A stretch of 13,072 nt of DNA from Collinsella sp. CAG:166 (GTDB lineage Bacteria; Actinomycetota; Coriobacteriia; Coriobacteriales; Coriobacteriaceae): contig FR878703.1 in assembly GCA_000434535.1 (NCBI GenBank), positions 8,672-21,743 of the forward strand, written 5' to 3'. Shown one piece after another: positions 8,385-13,072 of the stretch. The position numbers and the translations under genes were made by a program. Every line of letters starts with the position of its first letter. The first letter of the stretch is position 1. Below the pieces are notes generated by a model. That model was not told the DNA's origin and made no database searches. It saw nothing but the letters and a program-made list of their open reading frames with translations.

Positions 8385-8411
8385 AAAAACCGCCCCCGGG
8401 GAAGCGGTTTT
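8385..8411 (-). terminator. Intrinsic terminator of the YerC-like gene
   Basis: On the minus strand an 8-bp stem (AAAACCGC against GCGGTTTT) with a GC-rich loop is followed by a run of five T and then ATAT. It sits 24 bp past the stop codon of the regulator gene and separates it from addBA. Confidence 0.85.
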
Positions 8412-8434
8412 GTACAATTCGTTTTTTGCGCGGC

Positions 8435-8734
8435 CTACTCGCCGTCCTCCAGCTTAATGAGGATTTTGCGGTAGCCACCATACTCGCCATTGAGCGCCTT
8501 GGACACACGGCTCACCGTGGTGGACGAAGCGCCAGTACGGGCTTGAACCTCAACATAGGGCTCGCCCTCGTCCAGGTAACGCGCGACCTGCAGACGCTGC
8601 GATAGATCGCAAATCTCGCGCGGCGTGCAGATATCGGTCAAAAACGCTTGGATATCCTTCTCGTCGTCCAAAAGGCTAAATGCGTGGACCAGCTGCTTGA
8701 CATCAGGCTTGTCAAACATGTTCTCGATATTCAT
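8435..8734 (-). CDS. YerC/YecD family TrpR-related regulator
   Basis: A 99-residue protein of the YerC family, small DNA-binding proteins related to the Trp repressor. The recognisable part is the helix-turn-helix core: SQRLQVARYLDEG near residues 45-57, then VQARTGASSTTVSRVSKALN, with the SSTTVSRV segment as recognition helix, and the family ending GEYGGYRKIL. The family has no settled ligand; similarity to TrpR does not show tryptophan binding. The start is the ATG at 8732-8734, preceded by a GGTGA-like ribosome site that is weak. The gene is single, with its own terminator downstream and a divergent membrane-protein gene upstream. The leader contains two GC-rich inverted repeats (8782-8798 and 8811-8834). 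Family assignment is firm; the regulated genes cannot be read from this window. Confidence 0.88.
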   Translation of the reverse strand: MNIENMFDKPDVKQLVHAFSLLDDEKDIQAFLTDICTPREICDLSQRLQVARYLDEGEPYVEVQARTGASSTTVSRVSKALNGEYGGYRKILIKLEDGE

Positions 8735-9058
8735 CGATCACCGCCAAACCCGCCAAAAGGCATCGAAGTTGATACTGACATCGGGCATCGTTCGCCCGTT
8801 CTATGCAATAGGGCAACGCCTGTGGCTTTTGCCCGTAGCAGTTTAGCACACCACCAAACTAAAGCGACAAGACTCTCTGCCAGCGGCGCGTTTTTCAGGA
8901 CGAACGCCGTTTAGAAACCGAATGCGCACGTAAGCTCCACGAATATTTGAGACAATGGGCGCCCAAACACCGCGGCGCGCCCGCGCAACCATCCAAGTCG
9001 CCGCCGCAAGCCGCTTCACGCGACGCCAGCAACCCCGGCGCAAGAAAGGATTCACGCC
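8735..9058. other. 324-bp divergent intergenic region
   Basis: This gap separates the YerC-like gene (minus) from the membrane-protein gene (plus). On the minus side it holds a candidate promoter and two small hairpins (CGGGC with GCCCG at 8782-8798; GGGCAA with TTGCCC at 8811-8834). Two direct TTTGGCGG repeats lie just before the regulator start (8741-8758, minus strand). On the plus side I see a ribosome site (AAAGGA, 9045-9050) but no convincing promoter. Short open frames here look like chance. Confidence 0.6.
8840..8870 (-). promoter_or_regulatory. Candidate promoter of the YerC-like gene
   Basis: On the minus strand an extended -10, TGCTAAACT (hexamer TAAACT at 8840-8845), follows TTGTCG (8865-8870) after 19 bp. 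The spacing is long, but the TG extension would help. Transcription would begin about 100 bases before the gene and include two hairpins. Confidence 0.3.
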
Positions 9059-9424
9059 ATGCGCTTTATGCTTAACTGGCTCTTCACCTCGATCGCCATC
9101 GCGATCGCCACGTTCCTCGTCCCCGGCATCCAGCCCTTCGGCTTTGCCGAGGCCTGGGTCTGCTTTGCCTTTGTGGGACTGTTCCTCAACATCGTCGATT
9201 CGTTCGTCAAACCGTTCCTCACGGTCATCTCGCTGCCGCTCACAATCATTACGCTCGGCATTTTCCAGCTCGTGCTCAACAGCTTTATGCTGGAGCTCGC
9301 CAGCTACCTGTCGGTCAACCTGTTGGGCGTCGGTATCTCCATCGCCGGCTTTGGCTCGGCCTTTATGGGCAGCATCCTAGTGTCCATCATGCGCAGCATC
9401 CTCGATAGTATTGCCGAAGAGTAG
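9059..9424 (+). CDS. Small membrane protein of the phage holin (type IV) family
   Basis: A 121-residue, very hydrophobic protein with about four membrane-spanning helices: roughly residues 4-24, 29-50, 53-78 and 84-113. It resembles the YvlD-like family filed as phage holin type IV. The typical features are the short N-terminal MRFMLNWLFTSIAI, a central FLNIVDSFVKPFLTVISLPLTIITLGIF stretch with its VKP and LPLT elements, and a GFGSAFMGSILVSI end. Members are common in bacterial chromosomes and have no proven holin role. No phage genes surround it. The start is the ATG at 9059 with AAAGGA eight bases upstream; a second ATG three codons later is possible. It is a single-gene unit ending in a strong terminator. 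The biological role is unknown. Confidence 0.85.
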   Translation: MRFMLNWLFTSIAIAIATFLVPGIQPFGFAEAWVCFAFVGLFLNIVDSFVKPFLTVISLPLTIITLGIFQLVLNSFMLELASYLSVNLLGVGISIAGFGSAFMGSILVSIMRSILDSIAEE

Positions 9425-9460
9425 AACGCCCCCGACACACAAACGCATCGGACCAAATCA

Positions 9461-9497
9461 AAGGCCGCCCATCGCAAAAATGGGCGGCCTTCTTATT
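9461..9497 (+). terminator. Strong intrinsic terminator, possibly bidirectional
   Basis: A perfect 12-bp stem (9461-9472 with 9480-9491) has a 7-base loop and is followed by TTCTTATTT. It lies 36 bp past the stop of the membrane-protein gene. In the opposite direction the stem is followed by TTTGATTT, so it could also end the convergent Rrf2-family gene. Confidence 0.9.
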
Positions 9498-9561
9498 TGC
9501 CAAGTCTCAGAGGGCAAGAAAATCTACCATTTCCACCCCGTCCCCACATGGCAGGCGTGGG

Positions 9562-9990
9562 TTAGATGACATAGTCGTAGCCATGGTTGGGAGCGACAAG
9601 TTGATCGAGCGTCACGCCGTCGAGGTAATCGTTGATGAGCTTGTCCAGGTTCTTCCACACGTCGAGCGTGGGGCACTCATCAGATCGCGAGCAGCCCTTG
9701 CAGTCGCCATCCAGGCAGGCGACCGGCGCCAGACTACCCTCGGTCAGGCGCAGGATCTCGCCCACCGTGTACTGCTCGGGCGGACGCGTGAGCACATAGC
9801 CGCCGCCCTTGCCACGCATGCCCGAAAGCATGTTGGCGCGCACGAGCGTAGCCAAGATGTTCTCGAGATATTTCTCGGAAATCCCCTGTCGCGCCGCGAT
9901 CTCTTTGAGCGGGATGCGACCGGCCGCCTGGTGCTCGGCCAGATCGACCATAACGCGCAGGGCGTACCTGCCCTTAGTAGAAACCAACAT
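9562..9990 (-). CDS. Rrf2-family transcriptional regulator (IscR/CymR-like)
   Basis: A 142-residue Rrf2-family DNA-binding protein. The N-terminus MLVSTKGRYALRVMVDLA, the helix-turn-helix IPLKEIAARQGISEKYLENILATL (26-49) and the wing GKGGGYVLTRP (60-70) are typical. Cysteines 92, 97, 100 and 106 cluster in the segment that in IscR and NsrR carries three iron-sulfur ligands; the spacing here, C-X4-C-X2-C-X5-C, is not that of Escherichia coli IscR. An iron-sulfur or redox sensor is therefore plausible but unproven. The gene is divergent from cysK, with mnmA next, which fits a regulator of cysteine or sulfur-cluster supply. Its own promoter region carries an imperfect palindrome, so autoregulation is likely. 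The start is the ATG at 9988-9990, with GAAAGG at 10002-10007. I do not name it IscR or CymR because either role would fit. Confidence 0.9.
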   Translation of the reverse strand: MLVSTKGRYALRVMVDLAEHQAAGRIPLKEIAARQGISEKYLENILATLVRANMLSGMRGKGGGYVLTRPPEQYTVGEILRLTEGSLAPVACLDGDCKGCSRSDECPTLDVWKNLDKLINDYLDGVTLDQLVAPNHGYDYVI

Positions 9991-10026
9991 ATATATTGCT
10001 GCCTTTCGGTCTTTTAGTCCGTTGAA

Positions 10027-10060
10027 ATTCTAGCCGAATAATTGGGTTTGAAAATACCCA
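10027..10060 (-). promoter_or_regulatory. Promoter of the Rrf2-family gene with overlapping palindrome
   Basis: On the minus strand TTTTCA (10049-10054) and TAGAAT (10027-10032) are spaced by 16 bp, placing transcription start near 10020. The inverted repeat TGGGT (10043-10047) with ACCCA (10056-10060) brackets the -35. A regulator bound there would block polymerase, so it is a candidate operator, possibly for the Rrf2 protein itself. A further TGGGTTT lies in the cysK leader at 10174-10180. Confidence 0.5.
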
Positions 10061-10107
10061 TTCCGGTCAAGATGGTTAATCGACTCGTAATAATCTTCTA
10101 TTTCCTA

Positions 10108-10136
10108 TTGCATTACTAGGCTTTAGTGTCTACTAT
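10108..10136 (+). promoter_or_regulatory. cysK promoter
   Basis: TTGCAT (10108-10113) and TACTAT (10131-10136) are separated by exactly 17 bp, a good sigma-70-type promoter. Transcription should start near 10142-10144, giving a leader of about 100 bases before cysK. Confidence 0.7.
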
Positions 10137-10145
10137 GCTTGCCAA

Positions 10146-10210
10146 CAGCTAAACGAACAACCTATAAGGTTTATGGGTTTAGCTGCTAGACACACCGTGA
10201 AACCACACGG
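10146..10210 (+). promoter_or_regulatory. Structured cysK leader
   Basis: A perfect 9-bp inverted repeat (CAGCTAAAC 10146-10154, GTTTAGCTG 10177-10185) starts within a few bases of the predicted transcription start. Inside it is a smaller hairpin, AACC (10159-10162) with GGTT (10168-10171). A second hairpin, CCGTG (10195-10199) with CACGG (10206-10210), follows. It could act as an operator in DNA or as a leader structure in RNA. I recognise no T-box, SAM or other known riboswitch signature. Confidence 0.5.
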
Positions 10211-10247
10211 CAACCAGCAACTTGAACACTTTGGAGGTTCACCATGA
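10173..10247 (+). CDS. Possible 24-codon upstream reading frame overlapping cysK
   Basis: An ATG at 10173 opens a frame of 24 codons (MGLAARHTV at its start, EHFGGSP at its end). Its TGA overlaps the cysK start codon as ATGA, the usual layout of translationally coupled genes. A possible ribosome site, AAGG, is only three bases before the ATG, which is too close to be convincing. The peptide has no cysteine and three histidines. It may be chance; the ATGA overlap and position inside the leader are the only support. Confidence 0.2.
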   Translation: MGLAARHTVKPHGNQQLEHFGGSP

Positions 10248-11182
10248 GCAAGGTTTACACGTCCATCGATCAGCTTATCGGCCACACCCCGCTTCTGGAG
10301 CTCACCCACTTTGAGGCCGACGAGGACCTCAAGGCTCGCGTGCTCGTCAAACTGGAATACTTCAACCCCGCCGGCTCCGTCAAAGACCGCGTCGCCAAGA
10401 ACATGATCGACGAGGCCGAGAAGGCCGGCAAGCTCGTGCGCGGCGGCGACTACACCATCATCGAGCCCACGAGCGGCAACACCGGCGTCGGCATCGCCTC
10501 GGTGGCGGCCGCCCGCGGCTACAAGGTGATCATCACCATGCCCGAGACCATGTCCGTCGAGCGCCGCAAGCTGATGCAGGCATACGGTGCGCAGCTCGTG
10601 CTCACCGACGGATCCAAGGGCATGAAGGGCGCTATCGCCAAGGCCGAGGAGCTGCAGAAGGAGACTCCCAACAGCATCATCGCCGGCCAGTTTGTGAACC
10701 CCGCCAACCCCGCCATTCACAAGGCCACGACCGGCCCCGAGATCTGGGATGACACCGACGGCCAGGTCGACATCTTCGTCGCCGGCGTTGGCACCGGTGG
10801 TACCGTGACCGGCGTGGGCGAGTTCCTCAAGGAGCAGAACCCCGAGATTAAGGTCGTCGCCGTCGAGCCCGCCACCTCCCCGGTGCTCTCCAAGGGCCAG
10901 GCCGGCCCACACAAGATCCAGGGCATCGGCGCCGGCTTTGTGCCCGACGTCCTCGACACCCAGGTCTACGACGAGATCATCCCCGTCGAGAACGACGACG
11001 CCTTTGCGACCGGCCGCGCCGTGGGCCACAAGGAGGGCGTGCTCGTGGGCATTTCGTCCGGTGCCGCCGTGTGGGCCGCACTGCAGCTGGCCAAGCGCCC
11101 CGAGAACGAGGGCAAGACCATCGTGGCCCTGCTTGCCGACACCGGCGAGCGCTACCTGTCCACGGCACTGTTCCAGAACTAA
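10244..11182 (+). CDS. cysK: Cysteine synthase (O-acetylserine sulfhydrylase)
   Basis: PLP enzyme that makes L-cysteine from O-acetylserine and sulfide in the cytoplasm. It has 312 residues, the usual CysK length. Visible signatures are GHTPLLEL at 13-20, the PLP lysine Lys47 in NPAGSVKDR, the substrate loop TSGNTG (75-80), MPETMSVERR (98-107), the phosphate-binding GVGTGGT (180-186), GIGAGFVP and the late GISSGAA. The start is the ATG at 10244 with GGAGG at 10233-10237. Codon use is strongly biased to C-ending codons, more than in the neighbouring addAB genes, which hints at high expression. A promoter and structured leader lie upstream, and a divergent Rrf2-family regulator suggests sulfur- or redox-dependent control. 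The long ERRKLM loop fits CysK better than cystathionine beta-synthase, but substrate preference over CysM or OPSS types is inferred from the family. Confidence 0.95.
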   Translation: MSKVYTSIDQLIGHTPLLELTHFEADEDLKARVLVKLEYFNPAGSVKDRVAKNMIDEAEKAGKLVRGGDYTIIEPTSGNTGVGIASVAAARGYKVIITMPETMSVERRKLMQAYGAQLVLTDGSKGMKGAIAKAEELQKETPNSIIAGQFVNPANPAIHKATTGPEIWDDTDGQVDIFVAGVGTGGTVTGVGEFLKEQNPEIKVVAVEPATSPVLSKGQAGPHKIQGIGAGFVPDVLDTQVYDEIIPVENDDAFATGRAVGHKEGVLVGISSGAAVWAALQLAKRPENEGKTIVALLADTGERYLSTALFQN

Positions 11183-11261
11183 GGGCCCGTCACTTGTCGA
11201 TAGGCCCAAGGCACGCCGGTCTACCCTCTCTTCTGGCGGCCTGAGCTCATCCCAACAGGGT

Positions 11262-11291
11262 GTCCCACGGGACGTCCGAACTTGCTACAAT
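11262..11291 (+). promoter_or_regulatory. mnmA promoter with extended -10
   Basis: TGCTACAAT (TG at 11283-11284, hexamer TACAAT at 11286-11291) is a strong extended -10. No good -35 is seen, and the -35 region instead holds a near-palindrome, GTCCC-AC-GGGAC (11262-11273), a possible operator. Transcription would begin at about 11297-11299, inside the hairpin that follows. Confidence 0.5.
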
Positions 11292-11295
11292 GTCT

Positions 11296-11334
11296 GCGGC
11301 GCGGAACCAGCCTCCCGCGCCGCTTTTCTTTTTT
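11296..11334 (+). terminator. Intrinsic terminator between cysK and mnmA
   Basis: A perfect 9-bp all-GC stem (GCGGCGCGG 11296-11304, CCGCGCCGC 11315-11323) has a 10-base loop and is followed by TTTTCTTTTTT. It should end cysK transcripts 114 bp after the stop codon. It overlaps the expected mnmA transcription start, so it may also act as an early attenuator for mnmA. Confidence 0.88.
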
Positions 11335-11363
11335 GGCCACATGCCACCAAGGAGAACCTCCCC

Positions 11364-12464
11364 ATGCACAGTAAGCGCGTGCTCGTCGCCATGAGCGGCG
11401 GCGTCGATTCCAGCGTGACCGCGTACCTGCTCAAAAGCCAGGGCTACGAATGCGTCGGCGCCACCATGCGCCTCACCTGCCCCGCGCCCGATCCCATCAC
11501 GGGCATGAGTAAGGTCGACCGCGACATCGCCGATGCAAAGGCCGTCGCCGAGCGCCTGGGGATCCCCCACCATGTGCTCGACCTGCAGCAGACGTTCGAC
11601 CGCAACGTTATCGAGCGCTTTGTGAACGCCTACCAGGAGGGGCTGACGCCCAATCCGTGCATTATCTGCAACCGCCACATTAAGTTTGGCGCGCTGCTCG
11701 ATGCGGCGCTGGACATGGGCTGCGACTGCATCGCCACGGGCCACTATGCCAAAACGAGCCAGACGCCCGACGGCACCTGGCAGCTACATCGCGGCGAAGA
11801 TTCCAAAAAGGACCAAAGCTACTTTTTGTATTCGCTTACGCAGGAGCGCCTGGCGCACACGATCTTTCCGCTGGCAGGCCTAGACAAAGAGCGCGACGTG
11901 CGCCGCATAGCCGCCGAGCAGGGCTTTACCAACGCCAAGAAGGCCGAAAGCGAGGATATCTGCTTTATTCCAGACGGTGACTACGCGGGCTATATCGAGC
12001 GCCGCTGCGGACATCCCGCTGCACCGGGCGACATTGTGTGGCGCGACGGCAGCGTGGTCGGGCGCCACAACGGCGCGCTGTGCTACACCATCGGCCAGCG
12101 CAAGGGCCTGGGCGTCGCGATGGCGCATCCCGTGTATGTGACGGGCATCGACGCCGCCAACAACACCGTGCATCTGGGCGAGGCCGAGGACCTGACCGCC
12201 GCTGCCCTCACGGCCGATGAGTGGATCTGGAGCGCGCCGGACGCATGCATGGAGGCGGAGCTCGACGCCGGCGGCATTCGCGTAGGTGCCAAGTACCGCT
12301 ACCGTCAGAAAGACCAGGCAGCGACCCTTACGCGTGACGAAGACGGGCAAATGCTGCTAACTTTTGACGAGCCGCAACGAGCCATCGCCCCCGGCCAAGC
12401 CGTCGTCGTCTATCGCGGCGACGTCGTCCTGGGCGGCGGCACCGTGACCGGCGCCATCAAGTAG
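11364..12464 (+). CDS. mnmA: tRNA-specific 2-thiouridylase MnmA
   Basis: ATP-dependent enzyme that puts sulfur on U34 of Lys, Glu and Gln tRNAs, normally supplied by a cysteine desulfurase (none is in this window). It has 366 residues, as usual. The N-terminus is the PP-loop ATPase (SGGVDSS, 11-17). NPCIICNR holds Cys99 and Cys102, ATGHYAK is at 124-130, DQSYFLY at 150-156, and SEDICF carries Cys200, the second catalytic cysteine. The C-terminal part has YTIGQRKGLG and the late beta-barrel. The enzyme is of the Cys-X2-Cys type, where Escherichia coli has Asp in place of the first cysteine; such sites have been linked to a bound iron-sulfur cluster. The start is the ATG at 11364 with AAGGAG nine bases before it. 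An open frame continues far upstream in the same frame, over cysK, and is not real. Confidence 0.96.
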   Translation: MHSKRVLVAMSGGVDSSVTAYLLKSQGYECVGATMRLTCPAPDPITGMSKVDRDIADAKAVAERLGIPHHVLDLQQTFDRNVIERFVNAYQEGLTPNPCIICNRHIKFGALLDAALDMGCDCIATGHYAKTSQTPDGTWQLHRGEDSKKDQSYFLYSLTQERLAHTIFPLAGLDKERDVRRIAAEQGFTNAKKAESEDICFIPDGDYAGYIERRCGHPAAPGDIVWRDGSVVGRHNGALCYTIGQRKGLGVAMAHPVYVTGIDAANNTVHLGEAEDLTAAALTADEWIWSAPDACMEAELDAGGIRVGAKYRYRQKDQAATLTRDEDGQMLLTFDEPQRAIAPGQAVVVYRGDVVLGGGTVTGAIK

Positions 12465-12478
12465 TCACATCCCCTTCA

Positions 12479-12549
12479 TAAGTTGCGGTGAAATAGGGAC
12501 TGTTTAAGCGTTTAAAACCGCCAAACAGTCCCTATTTCACCGCAACTTA
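12479..12549 (-). repeat. 67-bp palindromic intergenic element, copy 2 (flanked by 2 extra paired bp)
   Basis: A perfect 27-bp inverted repeat (12479-12505 with 12523-12549) surrounds a 17-base loop. The core 12481-12547, read on the minus strand, aligns without gaps to copy 1 at 1395-1461 on the plus strand, with about 55 of 67 identical positions. Identity extends past the arms into the loop (TTTGGCGG), so orientation can be assigned. It lies between convergent mnmA and the peptidase, 14 bp after the mnmA stop codon, where a bidirectional mRNA end structure would be useful. There is no U-tract on either side. Confidence 0.92.
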
Positions 12550-12556
12550 GAGAGGA

Positions 12557-12592
12557 CGGCCTCGGTCGGTACTGCTGTGACAGCCGAGGCCG
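12557..12592 (-). terminator. Possible terminator of the peptidase gene
   Basis: A perfect 9-bp stem (CGGCCTCGG 12557-12565, CCGAGGCCG 12584-12592) lies 8 bp past the peptidase stop codon. On the minus strand it is followed by TCCTCTCT, a weak pyrimidine tail, so it may act together with the neighbouring palindrome. Confidence 0.45.
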
Positions 12593-12600
12593 CTGCATCG

Positions 12601-13072
12601 TTAGCGCTGAACGTAGGCGCGAACCAGCTCGTAGGTATTGCGCACGCCGTCGATGTGGCTGCGCTCGTAGTTGTGGCTCGCGTACACGCCGGGGCCGATC
12701 AGACCATGGCGAATGTCGTAGCCGGCCGAGAGCGTGGCCTCGACGTCGGAGCCATAGTGCGGGTACACATCGATGGCGTAATCGAGCTCCAGCTCGCGCG
12801 CGATGTTGGACAGCGTGGTTACCAGGTCGTAGTTGTACGGACCGCCCGAATCCTTGGCGCAAATCGAAACCATGCGCTCGGTGCAGCCCAGGTCGTCGCC
12901 CACGCAGCCCATGTCCACGCTGATCATCTCGCGCGTGTCGGCCGGCACAAAGGCACCGCCGTGGCCGACCTCCTCGTACACCGTAAAGAGCAACGAAACC
13001 TTGCGCGAAAGCGTCACCTCGCCTTCGGCGACGGCGCGGGCCAAACCCAGCAGAATCGACGCGGACAGCTTG
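12601..13072 (-). CDS. M42-family metallopeptidase, C-terminal part (cut by window edge)
   Basis: The last 156 residues of a zinc- or cobalt-dependent aminopeptidase-like protein of the M42 (glutamyl aminopeptidase/deblocking) family; the N-terminus lies past the right edge. Visible motifs are KLSASILLGLA, which follows the bridging-Asp position in this family, and TVYEEVGHGGAF with the catalytic glutamate pair. ISVDMGCVGDD carries a metal-binding aspartate, and GVYASHNYERSHIDGVRNTYELV carries the late histidine. The stop is at 12601-12603. The gene converges on mnmA. An apparent alternative start near 13044 is only TTG inside the gene; the reading frame continues to the edge. M42 is favoured over M20 by the EEVG motif and the SHxxER ending; the peptide substrate is unknown. 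Confidence 0.85.
   Translation of the reverse strand, partial: KLSASILLGLARAVAEGEVTLSRKVSLLFTVYEEVGHGGAFVPADTREMISVDMGCVGDDLGCTERMVSICAKDSGGPYNYDLVTTLSNIARELELDYAIDVYPHYGSDVEATLSAGYDIRHGLIGPGVYASHNYERSHIDGVRNTYELVRAYVQR

Noticed and set aside
8435..8734. Calling the TrpR-like protein a tryptophan repressor
   Set aside because: It belongs to the YerC branch, whose ligand is not established, and no trp genes are nearby.
9059..9424. Holin-family name taken as sign of a prophage
   Set aside because: No lysin, integrase, capsid or attachment site nearby; this family is common on chromosomes without phages.
10142..10243. T-box or SAM riboswitch upstream of cysK
   Set aside because: No T-box sequence, no SAM-riboswitch core and no terminator hairpin before the gene.
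10133..11209. Open frame of 358 codons antisense to cysK
   Set aside because: Gly, Leu, Asp, Val-rich product typical of the reverse strand of a codon-biased gene; no motif.
12601..13044. Peptidase start at 13044
   Set aside because: The codon there is TTG inside a conserved M42 segment and the frame continues to the window edge, so the gene is partial.

Overview
The window looks like chromosomal DNA from a high-GC coriobacterium, most likely Collinsella or a close relative. This rests on GC-rich coding sequence, AddAB in place of RecBCD, an actinobacterial-style DnaE with a PHP domain, and the overall gene set. The genus is an inference from composition and memory of such genomes; no search was run. 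All genes but one look like ordinary chromosomal genes. The exception in name only is a small membrane protein of the so-called phage holin family, which is widespread in bacteria. I see no prophage, insertion sequence, CRISPR array, tRNA or rRNA.

Left part (1-8251, minus strand): reading right to left, addB, addA and the 5' end of dnaE lie in one direction. addB and addA are separated by 3 bp and should be translationally coupled. They form the helicase-nuclease that processes double-strand breaks for RecA-dependent repair. dnaE follows after 176 bp and runs off the left edge.

Middle (8252-9561): a YerC/TrpR-like small regulator (minus) has its own terminator. It is divergent from a small four-helix membrane protein (plus) that ends in a strong, possibly bidirectional terminator.

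Right part (9562-12464): this is a sulfur-metabolism cluster. An Rrf2-family regulator with four clustered cysteines (minus) is divergent from cysK (cysteine synthase), which is followed by mnmA (tRNA 2-thiouridylase). The 253-bp regulator-cysK interval holds recognisable promoters for both genes, a palindrome over the regulator's -35, and a structured cysK leader. mnmA has its own extended -10 promoter, which abuts or overlaps a strong intrinsic terminator. The 3' part of an M42-family metallopeptidase (minus) enters from the right edge.

The most unusual signal is a pair of 67-bp palindromic elements, one between addA and dnaE and one between the convergent mnmA and peptidase genes. They are equal in length, lie in opposite orientation, match at about 55 of 67 positions by hand alignment, and carry a compensatory base-pair change. 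They look like two members of a dispersed, structure-conserved intergenic repeat family. Other points to check are the loss of two of the four expected iron-sulfur ligands in AddB, an 18-bp tandem repeat inside addB, and a small upstream reading frame joined to cysK by an ATGA overlap.
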